DNA from: Spirosoma linguale DSM 74 | GTDB lineage: Bacteria; Bacteroidota; Bacteroidia; Cytophagales; Spirosomataceae | DNA length: 64,000 nt | Assembly (NCBI GenBank): GCA_000024525.1 | Contig: CP001769.1 | Coordinates: 744,001 to 808,000, forward strand | Direction: 5' to 3' | In this document: one piece after another, positions 34,076 through 43,494 of the stretch | How positions within the stretch are numbered: the first letter of the stretch is position 1 | How the letters are laid out: every line of letters begins with the position of its first letter | Made by a program: the position numbers and the translations under genes | Notes under the pieces: model-generated | Told to the model about the DNA's origin: nothing | Database searches by the model: none | The model's input: the letters and a program-made list of their open reading frames with translations, nothing else

Positions 34076-37000
34076 CTACCCGACCGAGCTAGCCTGGCTC
34101 ATAAGGGCCAGAATGGTTTTACATTCCTGCTCAATATCAGTGTGGAGGGCGCTTGTAATTGCCCCTTCAAACGTGTCTGATAGCTCAAGACGTTGAGCGA
34201 GTCGGGCGAGTCTGGGCATACCCGCGCTCAGAGCCGTTCCCCGCAGCATATGCCCCAGTGCTTTTAATCCCGCCAGGTTCTGGTGCTGGATTTCCTGTTG
34301 AAGCGTCACGATGGACTGGGTTAACTCCTGGCTCGCTGTCGCCCGTAACGACTGTAGCAAAATCAGATCGTTACCGCCAATCGACTCCAGAACACGCCAG
34401 TCGACATGAAGTTCCTCTTCCGCTAGTTTGTCCGATGCTGACTCAGTATCCGTTCGTTCCTCCATCCACTTGTCAAAAAAGGGACGAAGCGATTCTTCCA
34501 CAATCGGTTTGGTAATGAAATCATCCATACCCGCTGCCAGACATTTTTCACGTTCGCCCTTTACCGTACCGGCGGTGAGGGCAATAATGCGGACGGGAGC
34601 GGTTGGGTTGAGTTCGCGAATTTGGCGTGTGGCCTCGTAGCCATTCATCTCGGGCATCTGAATATCCATCAAAATCAGATCGGCCCTTTCCTGCCGATAA
34701 AGCTGAATGGCTTCTATTCCGTTGGCGGCTTCGACGATTTGGGCCTGGGGTGCTATCCGGTTAATGATTGTCCGGGTGAGCAGCTGGTTTACCGGATTAT
34801 CCTCGGCAATCAGCACCTTAAGAGGAGCTGCAATGCTTTTGGGTGCTACCGGCGGGGTTGTGGCATTTTCCTGAATAATGTCTGACTGGCTTTCATGCCG
34901 GCCGATGCGGCCTAATACTACGAACAGATCATCTATTTTAAGCGGTTTCACGAACCGTTGATGGACGCCTAACCGGGCGCAGGCCTTATCGATTCGTTCG
35001 TCTTCCGACGAGCTGTGCAGGAGCAGAATGGTTGGTTCAGCCGGAGAGGTTGAAAAGTTAGCCCGTATCTTTTCAATCGTTTCCAGCCCATCCAGATAAG
35101 GCATATGGTAATCCATCAGGATGACATCGAACCCCTGGGGTTGGGCGGCCAGTAACTGAAGCGCTTCAAAGCCATTGCTGGCTTCTTCTACGGCAATTTG
35201 TTTCAGTAAAAACAGTTGCCGTAGAATTAACCGGTTATTGGCATTATCATCCACAAGCAGCACTCGTTTGATCCAGCTCAGATCGCCCCAGTCGACGGCA
35301 TCCCCGGCTTCGACCTTCAGCTGAACGGTGAAATAAAAGCAGCTGCCTGCTCCGGGTTCGCTGATGAGTTCCAGCTGACTTCCCATAAGACCCAGTAGCT
35401 TGTTGGCGATCGTTAACCCGAGTCCGGTGCCCCCAAACTTCTTGGTCGTTGATGGGTCTTCCTGAGAGAAGGCGTGGAAGATTTTCTGCTGCATATCCGC
35501 CCGAATACCCATGCCTGTATCACGAACGGCAAACCGGATGGCTCCTTCTCCGGGCTCTGATACACTCGTTGCGGTGACTTTCAGTTCGATCTCGCCCTGC
35601 TGGGTAAACTTAACGGCATTGCCCAGCAGATTAACCAGCACCTGTTTCAACCGTACCGAATCGGTATAGATAAACCGGGGAACATCAGGGGCCACATTCA
35701 GCAGCACTTCCAGCCCTTTGGTTTGAGCCTGATAGGTAATGATTTCGGCGGCCTGGCTGGTCAGTTCATAAATATCTACCTTTTCGATAGTGAGCTCCAG
35801 TTTGCCCGCTTCGATTTTAGAAAAATCCAGTATATCATTAATTGTCGTCAACAGGGCATTCGCCGATTGATTGACAATGGTTAAGTATTGATGCTGGGTA
35901 GGTGTCAGGGTTGTTTTCAGCACCAGATCCGTAAAACCGATGACCCCGTTGAGGGGCGTTCTGATTTCGTGGCTCATGTTGGCCAGAAATTCCGATTTAG
36001 CCTGACTCGCCTGCTCGGCCACCAATTTGGCCTTTTTCAACTCATCCCGCTGTAAGCAAATCTCCGTTATATCCTGGGTCAGCATCATAATGCCCCCAAT
36101 TGTTCCGTCAAACTGGTACCAGGGCCTTACCTCCCACCGCACATACTGATCATGAGTCCAGCCCAGCGGTCGCCACACATCTTCTTCTTTTTTTTCCACT
36201 GCCCCTTGAATACACCGGGCATGGATGGCTTTCCAGGCTTCGGGCGTTGTGGGAAACACCTCATAATGACATCGCCCGATAATCGTGCCTGTGAGCTGGT
36301 AGTCTTCCATCCAGCGGTTACTGACAGCGATGTAGTTCATCTGCAGGTCGAACATGGCTACCGCAGCGGGCGCATGTTTAACGAAAGCGGCCAATCGTAG
36401 TTTCTCGGTTAATAAGGCCTGTTCAACTTTCTTCTTCTCATCAATATCCTGAAACGTGCCATAAAGGCGCAGGCATCGGCCCTGATCAAATTCGGGAATG
36501 CCCAGTGCTCTTACCCATACCGTTTGACCCTTAGCCGTTACAATCTGCAATTCCAGATCATAGCCTACGCCTTCTTCAATGGCCCGCGTCACGGCATTGC
36601 GGATGATTACCTGATGGTCTCCTTTGAAAAAGTAGATGGCTGTCTCCAGATTCGGGATAAAATCGTCGCTAACTTCGTGAATGGAGCGGGTCACGGCCGA
36701 CCAGTGGATGGTTTGTTCCAGCACATTGACTTCCCAGAAACCAATTCGGGCCACTTCATTGGTTTGTGACAGCATCTGCTGGGTCCGGTTCAATTCAACT
36801 TCCAGGCGATGCCGTTCGGTTATGTCAATGGCGTTGCCCAGAATGTAGGGCTGCTCGTCCAGGTCTCGCTCCAGAATGTTGTTGAACAGCCATATCCGTA
36901 GCGAACCGTCTTTATGAAGCGTGTGCATCAGGCCGCTCGCCCGTCCCTTTGTATGGGCGATCTGTAAATAGCGGGCCAGCCCTTCCTGATGATCCATCGA

Positions 37001-38005
37001 AACAATATCCGCCAGCCGACGCCCAACCAATTCGTCGGGCTGGTAGCCTAAGGCCTGCGCCCCGGCCATATTGACGGATAACATTTTACCGGTAAGGTCG
37101 TGGATACACAGCAACCCCTGAGAGTTTTCAAAGAAGGTTCGGAACTTGGCTTCCGAATGGTTCAGCCTTAGTTCCCGCTGTTTTTCCTCGGTAACATTGC
37201 GCGCAATGCCAAATACGTACCCTGTTGCGGGTTCCGGGGTAGCCACCCACTGAAGATAGCAGTAGGTACCGTCAACGCACCGAAACCGATGGACAAAATT
37301 AATGGTCTTCTTGCCGTTGGCTAACTGGGCAACTTCGCGCTGGGTATCGATCAGGTCGTCCGGATGAACCAGTTCATAAAACGAATGACTAAGTAAATAA
37401 TGCTCGTCCCAGCCCAGTACCTGATGGAAAGCAGGATTAACTTTTTTTAAGAAACCATCCACACCTGCCAGGCAGATGAGGTCGTTCGATAAGTCGAAAA
37501 GTTGTTTTACGTAAATAATCTCCTCGGTCTGACGTCGCCTGATAATCAGCTCAATGGCCGTCTCAGCCAGTACCCTCAAAGCCTCTTGCTGAGTTGGAGA
37601 AAGCTTTCGGGGTACTTTGTCCAGTACACAAATTGTTCCAAGGGTAAACCCATTAGGGTCCGTTAGGGGGTAACCCGCGTAAAAACGGATTGACGGATCG
37701 GATAGAACCAGCGGGTTTTCGCTGAACCGGCTATCCAGCGTTGCATCTTCAATTTCCGTTAACCCTTCTTCGAGGATGGTATACCGGCAGAAAGCAATTT
37801 CCCGTTTGGTTTCCGACAGGTTAAGGCCTATTCGGGATTTGAACCACTGCCTGTCCTGATCGAGTAGTGTGATGAGCGATATGGGCGTTTGACAAATCAG
37901 GGAGGCCAGTTCCGTAAGCCGGTCGAATTCTTTCTGGGGTAAGGTATCCAGAATCGTGTAGCTCTTTAACGCGTCTAGCCGTCCTGCTTCATTCACAATA
38001 TCCAT
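34076..38005 (-). CDS. Hybrid histidine kinase GAF-PAS-HK-REC-REC-HPt
   Basis: 1309 aa from the ATG at 38003-38005; a GTG three codons earlier is possible. The GAF domain at about 5-155 opens with NEAGRLDALKSYTILDTLPQ. About four PAS domains (165-660) follow, then HisKA (phospho-His in NMSHEIRTPLNGVIGF), HATPase_c (VNLLGNAVKFTQQGE, GTGLGLTIANKLLG), two receivers (VLLVDDNANNRL and VLIAEDNPVNQL, phospho-Asp in ILMDYHMPYLDG and ILMDIQMPEMNG) and an HPt domain (ALGHMLRGTALSAG). All relay steps are in one chain. It has no transmembrane segment, so it should sense an internal cue. The output partner is unknown. Confidence 0.93.
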   Translation of the reverse strand: MDIVNEAGRLDALKSYTILDTLPQKEFDRLTELASLICQTPISLITLLDQDRQWFKSRIGLNLSETKREIAFCRYTILEEGLTEIEDATLDSRFSENPLVLSDPSIRFYAGYPLTDPNGFTLGTICVLDKVPRKLSPTQQEALRVLAETAIELIIRRRQTEEIIYVKQLFDLSNDLICLAGVDGFLKKVNPAFHQVLGWDEHYLLSHSFYELVHPDDLIDTQREVAQLANGKKTINFVHRFRCVDGTYCYLQWVATPEPATGYVFGIARNVTEEKQRELRLNHSEAKFRTFFENSQGLLCIHDLTGKMLSVNMAGAQALGYQPDELVGRRLADIVSMDHQEGLARYLQIAHTKGRASGLMHTLHKDGSLRIWLFNNILERDLDEQPYILGNAIDITERHRLEVELNRTQQMLSQTNEVARIGFWEVNVLEQTIHWSAVTRSIHEVSDDFIPNLETAIYFFKGDHQVIIRNAVTRAIEEGVGYDLELQIVTAKGQTVWVRALGIPEFDQGRCLRLYGTFQDIDEKKKVEQALLTEKLRLAAFVKHAPAAVAMFDLQMNYIAVSNRWMEDYQLTGTIIGRCHYEVFPTTPEAWKAIHARCIQGAVEKKEEDVWRPLGWTHDQYVRWEVRPWYQFDGTIGGIMMLTQDITEICLQRDELKKAKLVAEQASQAKSEFLANMSHEIRTPLNGVIGFTDLVLKTTLTPTQHQYLTIVNQSANALLTTINDILDFSKIEAGKLELTIEKVDIYELTSQAAEIITYQAQTKGLEVLLNVAPDVPRFIYTDSVRLKQVLVNLLGNAVKFTQQGEIELKVTATSVSEPGEGAIRFAVRDTGMGIRADMQQKIFHAFSQEDPSTTKKFGGTGLGLTIANKLLGLMGSQLELISEPGAGSCFYFTVQLKVEAGDAVDWGDLSWIKRVLLVDDNANNRLILRQLFLLKQIAVEEASNGFEALQLLAAQPQGFDVILMDYHMPYLDGLETIEKIRANFSTSPAEPTILLLHSSSEDERIDKACARLGVHQRFVKPLKIDDLFVVLGRIGRHESQSDIIQENATTPPVAPKSIAAPLKVLIAEDNPVNQLLTRTIINRIAPQAQIVEAANGIEAIQLYRQERADLILMDIQMPEMNGYEATRQIRELNPTAPVRIIALTAGTVKGEREKCLAAGMDDFITKPIVEESLRPFFDKWMEERTDTESASDKLAEEELHVDWRVLESIGGNDLILLQSLRATASQELTQSIVTLQQEIQHQNLAGLKALGHMLRGTALSAGMPRLARLAQRLELSDTFEGAITSALHTDIEQECKTILALMSQASSVG

Positions 38006-38416
38006 ACTAGTCACTTCTCTGAATTCTAACTAAACAAATATCACATATATATTTTGATTTTTATCTATTGGATAACTAGGGGTAACCAATTCGTTTATAT
38101 GATAAAAATTATACTACCCATTGTCGAATTTGGCTTCGGCCTATCCGCATCAGAAGGAGACATCTGCCTTTGGCCCGGTGCCCTGTCTATACGCAAACGT
38201 ACATGCTCAATAACCCGGCATAATCAGTCTCATACTAGCTCCCTACGCAGAATTATATATAAAAGATATTCCCTGATCTTACTCATACGAATGGCTAACA
38301 ATTGTCAGTTGCTGCGCCTGATGGCCGTACTAATTTTACAATGAAATCAACGCAGTACTAGTCAGGACGAATCTTTCACCAGCTTTAGTCATAACCACTA
38401 ACTCTCTTAAATACAG
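38006..38416. other. Divergent intergenic region
   Basis: About 410 bp between the hybrid kinase and the next plus-strand gene. AT-rich near the kinase start. A frame around 38054-38344 exists but lacks family features and good coding bias. I see no clear hairpin or RNA. Confidence 0.5.
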
Positions 38417-38752
38417 ATGACTACCATCCCTCAATCCGGCTTATACCTGTTTACGTATCCAACCTTCGCCGAAAAAGCGCAGTGGATTTATGTTCATTTC
38501 ATAACGCCTGATCAGCAACACGCGTTTGTTACGTATCCTCATCACCGCTATCAGAAAGCGGGTCAGCTGATTTCTGTCAGCTGGTTTGATACGGTCAGTA
38601 TGACCGCCATGGCAGGGCACTCACCGCTGATGTCCTTTCTGAATGTTACACTTCCGGCGTTGGTAAGCGCTTTTGGGCCCAAAACAGAGACTGTTGATAC
38701 GCTCTTCGGTCAGTTTGAGACCTACGATGTTGAGCTGTTGCTGGCAGCTTAA
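38417..38752 (+). CDS. Hypothetical protein, 111 aa
   Basis: Not recognised. Soluble, no signal peptide. It starts MTTIPQSGLYLF and has a mixed alpha/beta look, with aromatic-rich strands (WIYVHFITPDQQ, LISVSWFDTVSM) and a hydrophobic helix LPALVSAFGPK. The clear ATG and the stop 68 bp before a converging AraC gene support a real gene. No function is proposed. Confidence 0.55.
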   Translation: MTTIPQSGLYLFTYPTFAEKAQWIYVHFITPDQQHAFVTYPHHRYQKAGQLISVSWFDTVSMTAMAGHSPLMSFLNVTLPALVSAFGPKTETVDTLFGQFETYDVELLLAA

Positions 38753-38820
38753 ACGCCACCCGCAGCCCCGAAAGGCGACTTATTGATTTTGGCATTGCCC
38801 GCAACCCGGTATCGACATTC

Positions 38821-39741
38821 TTACTCCCTAAGCCGAAAACGTCTTGGTGATAAACCGGTTTTTTTTCGGAAAAAGCGCGTGAAGTTGCCCGGCTCCTGCC
38901 GACCTATCTTAAACGCAATCTCGCTGATGCTCAAATCGGTATGCGTCAGCAGTACCTTGGCTTCCAGTAATACCATTTCGTCGAGCAGCTCACGAGCCGA
39001 TTGTCCGGTAGTTCGTTTAACGCACTTATTGAGGTGGTTTGGCGAAATGTGGAGTAGCCGGGCATAATCCGATATCTGCCGATTTTCATAGATGAACTGA
39101 GTCAGCGCCTGTTTGTACAGTTCAGTAGTGCGCAGAGCACCTTGTCCCGGTTGTCGTACTGATTGTAGACCCGGTGGCAGGGCCTGTTGCAGTTCGGTAA
39201 AAAGGGTCAGTAAATAAAGGCCCAGCAGGTCCATATCATCGGCCTGTTTATTTTGGTACACCCTTTCCAGGCGAGTTACCAGCCCTAACATATCGTTGAA
39301 CAGGGTTTCATCGAGGGTGATAGGTGGGTGACCCTGAAAGTGCAGGAAAGCAAACTCCTGCTCAATGGCTTGTCTGGCCCCCTGTTTTGTGAGTAATTCA
39401 GGGGCAAAATGACAGTAATACCCCTGTATATCTTCGCTCATCCATTCATCCGAGCAAATCTGATAGGCTGGCAAAAAAATGAAGCTCCGGGCTGGCACTT
39501 CATGTCGGGTAAGCCCAATACGCCTTACCATGCTCCCTCTGGTGAGAACAATAAAATCAATGACAGTCTTTCGATGAGGAGGTATGGGAAACCGTATTCC
39601 CTGACGGGCATCCTCTATCCGGTTCAGGTGAAAAGTGGCGAGGTTTCGGTTATGTAATGTCTGCCAGCTGAGCCCATTGAACACAACGTTTCGTAACGTG
39701 TTGGGTGTTACCGTGGGTATTTTCGTAGGCTTCTGTTTCAT
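38821..39741 (-). CDS. AraC-family transcriptional regulator
   Basis: 306 aa from the ATG at 39739-39741; the frame runs on upstream but without sensible sequence. N-terminal cupin-like sensor domain (residues 25-180, including RSFIFLPAYQICSD) and C-terminal AraC HTH pair (ISDYARLLHISPNHLNKCVK and SISEIAFKIGRQEPGNFTRF, ending KTGLSPRRFR). It is divergent from the GH2 gene across 304 bp and may control it. Confidence 0.9.
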   Translation of the reverse strand: MKQKPTKIPTVTPNTLRNVVFNGLSWQTLHNRNLATFHLNRIEDARQGIRFPIPPHRKTVIDFIVLTRGSMVRRIGLTRHEVPARSFIFLPAYQICSDEWMSEDIQGYYCHFAPELLTKQGARQAIEQEFAFLHFQGHPPITLDETLFNDMLGLVTRLERVYQNKQADDMDLLGLYLLTLFTELQQALPPGLQSVRQPGQGALRTTELYKQALTQFIYENRQISDYARLLHISPNHLNKCVKRTTGQSARELLDEMVLLEAKVLLTHTDLSISEIAFKIGRQEPGNFTRFFRKKTGLSPRRFRLRE

Positions 39742-40045
39742 CGCGAATGTAGGGGCAGGAAAGCGTTGCAGTGGCTCATGCAGCCAGTCGGCCCGGTATG
39801 ACCATACACTACCGACGGCTTTCCCGCCTGCTGGAGCAGGCCTCCGGGCTGTTAACGCTCTGTTCAGGAATAGAAAGGCAATCAATCTTTATTCATAATG
39901 CCTGATAAGGATTGATTTGGATTAGTTTACGATTGGTTGCGAACAGAGTGGCTTTTCATTAAGTATTTCTTTTGTTCTACTATTCATTCGTAAAGTAAAA
40001 TTTCCCCGGCCTGGCCAATTCACTGAACACTAACCCTACTGATGT
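39742..40045. other. Divergent regulatory region araC / GH2
   Basis: A 304-bp gap with no gene. Around 39910-39940 there are loose repeats of GATT(T)GG/GATTAG, which could be half-sites for the AraC protein. The AT-rich 39955-40005 part next to the GH2 gene is a likely promoter. Nothing more specific can be supported. Confidence 0.4.
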
Positions 40046-42730
40046 ATGTATGCTAGAATTTTATTTAACACGTTCCTGCTAACCCTGCTTCTGCAGTCTG
40101 GTTTACATGCGCAGGGTCGCTTTTCGTCGACCATCAACAGCAATTGGCTGTTTACTAAGGGCGATACGGCCCAAAAGGCAGTTGGCAGTGTATGGCAAAC
40201 GGTGTCCATTCCGCACACCTGGAATACGCAGGATGTGCTCGATGATGAGCCGGGGTACTACCGGGGCGACGGCTGGTATAAAAAAACGCTCTACATACCG
40301 GCAGGCTGGAAAGACCGGGAGGTGTACCTGTATTTTGAAGGCGCGGGGCAGTCGGCCGACGTATTTGTCAATGGTAAATCTGTCGGAAAACATCAGGGCG
40401 GATACACCTTCTTTTCCGTTCCCATCAGCAGCGCCCTGCGCTTTGCTCAGTCGGGAAATGCAACCAACGATGTGGTGGTTCGGGTCAATAACAGTGTCAA
40501 TGAGAACCTGCCACCCATTATGGGCGACTACAATATATTCGGCGGACTCTACCGGGATGTTTACCTGAATGTACTGGATAAGGTTCACTTCGATGCCGAT
40601 AACCAGGCGACGAGTGGTATTTTTATTACCACCCCGCAAGTAAATGCTGCCAGCGCCGTGGTACAGGTAAAAGGGAGCTTCGTTAATGGTACCGGCAGCA
40701 GCCGGAACCTGATTGTCAGCCATCGAATCCTGACGGCGGAAGGTGCCGTTTTGGCGGAGCAAAAGAAGACAGTAAAGGCGAATGCCGGGCAGAAAGTCGA
40801 CTTTGTGCAGGACTTCAAAGACATTAAAGGGCAACGGCTGTGGTCGCCGGACGATCCTTACCTTTACCGGGTCGTGTCGCGTATTACCGACGCGGCTACC
40901 GGACAGAAGCTCGACGAGGTCTCTAATCCCCTTGGTTTCCGCTGGTATGCGTTCAGCGCCAGCGAAGGCTTTTCCCTGAATGGCAACTCTCTGAAGCTGA
41001 TAGGAACGAGCCGTCACCAGGACTATCCCGGTATGGGCAATGCCCTGCCCGATGCCATGCATGTACGCGATGTGGAACTGCTCAAAGAAATGGGCGGCAA
41101 TTTCCTGCGGGTGGCGCACTATCCTCAGGACCCGGCCGTACTACAAGCCTGCGACCGGCTGGGTATTCTGGCGTCGGTAGAAACGCCGGTTATGGGTTTT
41201 ACCGATTCGGAGGCTTTTGCCAGCAGTGCCAAACAGCAACACCGCGAAATTATCCGGCAGACCTACAATCACCCCAGCGTCATTATCTGGTCGTATATGA
41301 ACGAAATGCTGCTTAGAGTGCCCTTTGCCACTGATTCGACAAAGCAACAGGCCTACTTCCGGCACCTGACCGATCTGGCCCGTGAGCTGGAAGCTATGGC
41401 CCGGCAGGAAGACCCGGCTCGCTATACGCTGATCCCGAATCACGGCGCTTTTGACCTGTACAACAAAGTTGGGCTGACGAAAATACCCCGGCTGGTGGGC
41501 TGGAACCTGTATCAGGGCTGGTACGGTGGTACCCTGGAGGACTTCGGCAAGTTCCTCGACATGCATCATCGTGAACTGCCTGATAAGCCGGTGCTCATTA
41601 CCGAGTTCGGGGCCGACGCCGATAACCGTATCCATAGCTTCAGCCCGATCCGGTTCGATAAATCGGTAGAGTACACCATGCTGTTTCATCAGGCCTATCT
41701 GAAGGCAATCCTTGACCGGCCCTTCGTAGCCGCCGGTATGATCTGGAACCTGACCGAGTTTAACACCGCCGTACGGGCCGAAACCTTGCCCAACATAAAC
41801 CCGAAGGGGATTATGACGTACGATCGGAAGGAGAAAGACCCGTACCGATTTTATAAAGCCAACCTGCTGAAAGCTCCGTACATTCAGATTGGCTCCAAAG
41901 AGTGGAACCGTCGCGTGGGAACTGCCGAATCGGAAAGTCAGCTTACGTGTAGCCAGCCGGTTGTAGTGTTCAGCAATCAGCCAACCGTTACGCTGACTGT
42001 ACAGGGCAAAGTGCTGGGCACTGCGGAGACCAAACAGGGAATGGCCCGCTTTACGGTTCCGTTCGTCAATGGCCTCAACCGGCTTGTTGCTACGGTATCC
42101 GGTAGTACGGTGGTTTCCGATCAGGCCGATATTATGTTTCGTGTGTTGCCGCCAACCCTGAAAAACCCTCAGCTTCCCTTCGACGAGTTAAATGTTAGTC
42201 TGGGCGATTCGCGCTTCTTCTTCGACGAAAAAACCGGTCAGAACTGGCTACCCGAGCAGGTCTACAAGCCCGGCAGCTGGGGCTACGTTGGCGGCAAACA
42301 ATACGTCATGAAAAACAACTCCCGGGTAAGTTTTGGCAGTGGCCGCAACATACTGGGAACCGAGCTGGACCCAATCTACCAGACGCAGCGGACAGGCATC
42401 GAGCAGTTTAAATTCGATGTGCCTACCGGAGACTACGAGCTGGTGCTGCACTTCGCCGAACTGATATCGAAAACGGTTAATAATGACATCGCCTTCAACC
42501 TGGGGCAGCGGGCCGTTCCCGAAGTGTACATCGAACGCAGTTTCGATGTGCTGATTAACGGACAGGAAGTAATTTCCGGACTCAGCAACAGCGATGTACT
42601 AAAAACCGATCAGCCCGTGGCCACCAAGTTCATGGTAAGTGTGCAGAATCAGGAAGGCATCACGGTTAGCTTCAATGTCCGGCAGGGCGAAACGGTCCTG
42701 AATGGCATTCAACTTAAAAAGATCCGCTGA
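40046..42730 (+). CDS. GH2 glycosidase (beta-galactosidase-like) with malectin domain
   Basis: 894 aa, Sec signal ending GLHAQ. The GH2 sugar-binding sandwich comes first (WQTVSIPHTWNTQD, VYLYFEGAGQSADVFVNG), then an Ig-like domain and the catalytic barrel. The acid/base Glu is in HPSVIIWSYMNEM and the nucleophile Glu in PVLITEFGADAD. The C-terminal 180 residues form a malectin-like carbohydrate-binding domain (YVGGKQYVMKNNSRVSFG, YELVLHFAEL). It acts in the periplasm or at the surface on beta-linked glycans; galactosidase, glucuronidase or mannosidase cannot be told apart. Confidence 0.9.
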   Translation: MYARILFNTFLLTLLLQSGLHAQGRFSSTINSNWLFTKGDTAQKAVGSVWQTVSIPHTWNTQDVLDDEPGYYRGDGWYKKTLYIPAGWKDREVYLYFEGAGQSADVFVNGKSVGKHQGGYTFFSVPISSALRFAQSGNATNDVVVRVNNSVNENLPPIMGDYNIFGGLYRDVYLNVLDKVHFDADNQATSGIFITTPQVNAASAVVQVKGSFVNGTGSSRNLIVSHRILTAEGAVLAEQKKTVKANAGQKVDFVQDFKDIKGQRLWSPDDPYLYRVVSRITDAATGQKLDEVSNPLGFRWYAFSASEGFSLNGNSLKLIGTSRHQDYPGMGNALPDAMHVRDVELLKEMGGNFLRVAHYPQDPAVLQACDRLGILASVETPVMGFTDSEAFASSAKQQHREIIRQTYNHPSVIIWSYMNEMLLRVPFATDSTKQQAYFRHLTDLARELEAMARQEDPARYTLIPNHGAFDLYNKVGLTKIPRLVGWNLYQGWYGGTLEDFGKFLDMHHRELPDKPVLITEFGADADNRIHSFSPIRFDKSVEYTMLFHQAYLKAILDRPFVAAGMIWNLTEFNTAVRAETLPNINPKGIMTYDRKEKDPYRFYKANLLKAPYIQIGSKEWNRRVGTAESESQLTCSQPVVVFSNQPTVTLTVQGKVLGTAETKQGMARFTVPFVNGLNRLVATVSGSTVVSDQADIMFRVLPPTLKNPQLPFDELNVSLGDSRFFFDEKTGQNWLPEQVYKPGSWGYVGGKQYVMKNNSRVSFGSGRNILGTELDPIYQTQRTGIEQFKFDVPTGDYELVLHFAELISKTVNNDIAFNLGQRAVPEVYIERSFDVLINGQEVISGLSNSDVLKTDQPVATKFMVSVQNQEGITVSFNVRQGETVLNGIQLKKIR

Positions 42731-42755
42731 TTGATCTATAGAGTCGAAAGTGTAT

Positions 42756-42791
42756 AAACGCCATAGCACAACGGGTCGTGCTATGGCGTTT
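42756..42791 (+). terminator. Terminator of the GH2 gene
   Basis: Perfect 14-bp stem AAACGCCATAGCAC/GTGCTATGGCGTTT, 8-base loop, followed by TTCTTTT. The stem base AAACGCCATA/TATGGCGTTT is shared with hairpins at 47091-47142 and 60035-60133. Confidence 0.85.
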
Positions 42792-42854
42792 TCTTTTGTC
42801 GAGGCCTTGCCGTCAAAATTTATTGAAACAATCGGTGAGATATTATACGCAAAA

Positions 42855-42887
42855 AAGCCGGTCAGCAATTGTGTTGCTAACCGGCTT
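42855..42887 (-). terminator. Minus-strand terminator bordering the AT-rich island
   Basis: Arms AAGCCGGTCAGCAA and TTGCTAACCGGCTT pair with one mismatch. On the minus strand the stem is followed by TTTTTT (42851-42856 read in reverse), so it would stop transcripts coming from the RT/SLATT side. Confidence 0.75.
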
Positions 42888-43131
42888 ACGATCTTGTGCA
42901 CTCTAAGAGTTGGTCCTTTTATAAGGGAAAGAGCAGTGGCTAATTTGATGTCTAGGCGATTTACCATGCCCATGCCTTCTTCCAAAAAATGGATATAAAT
43001 CTGTTTCTTGACTGCCTACTTTCCTATAAAGCAAAGCATATGGCCGTCCCTTAATAAAATATGGGCTAGTACGAGAAGGTGGAGTATGAGCTGGAGTCAA
43101 GTTCGAATTAAGTAAAGTCCTAAGCAAACGG
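42888..43131. other. Island border with possible att remnant
   Basis: TGTGCACTC at 42895-42903 repeats the sequence at the 3' end of tRNA-Arg (46119-46127). Otherwise no gene is supported; a minus-strand frame ending at 42903 begins only with TTG and looks random (Pro, Arg and His rich). Confidence 0.4.
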
Positions 43132-43284
43132 TTACTTACCTTTTTTTGCTTCAACCTTTAATAATTTATAATCTTCAGAGGTGAGGGCAGCACTCAGCTC
43201 AAGTTTTTGGGTGTATGTATTAAAGCTTGACCTCGTATAATTGAAGAATATGAAGTTTTGTAAGTCAAAAATACTTGCTTGCAT
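43132..43284 (-). CDS. 50-aa ORF starting like the reverse transcriptase
   Basis: ATG at 43282-43284, stop at 43132-43134. It begins MQASIFDLQNF, close to the reverse transcriptase start MDASMFDLSTY, and the DNA also matches (GCAAGTAT, one base, TTTGA, one base, TTA). The rest (SSFNTYTQKLELSAALTSED, then a Lys-rich tail) does not resemble the RT. It follows the SLATT gene on the same strand. It may be a small third component, a remnant of a second RT gene after recombination, or chance. Confidence 0.4.
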   Translation of the reverse strand: MQASIFDLQNFIFFNYTRSSFNTYTQKLELSAALTSEDYKLLKVEAKKGK

Positions 43285-43326
43285 TGTTGAAGTAATTAAA
43301 AGACCGTTCAATTATAAGCTAAAATA

Positions 43327-43368
43327 ATAATGTACTTGCAACAAGAGGTAAGACAAAGAGTACATTAT
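43327..43368. repeat. Inverted repeat between SLATT gene and 50-aa ORF
   Basis: ATAATGTACT at 43327-43336 and AGTACATTAT at 43359-43368 pair perfectly over 10 bp with a 22-base loop. It lies downstream of the SLATT gene in an AT-rich stretch. It may be a weak processing or termination signal. Confidence 0.45.
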
Positions 43369-43494
43369 ATTAAATTGTTAGAACAGATTACAACCAATTT
43401 CATAAATCACAAAAAACTCAATGTAGAAAGATAAAAATGGTATAATATTCCTATGAGTTTTCATATAACGCACAAGTGATATATCATTATTACA

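Noticed and set aside
39910..39940. Defined AraC operator
   Set aside because: The repeats are too loose to name half-sites; kept only as a remark on the divergent region.
42888..42970. Second tRNA or tRNA fragment at the left island end
   Set aside because: Only nine bases match the tRNA-Arg end; no T-loop or anticodon arm can be folded.
42903..43154. 83-codon minus-strand frame at the island border
   Set aside because: It starts only with TTG, overlaps the 50-aa ORF, is rich in Pro, Arg and His, and matches no family I know.
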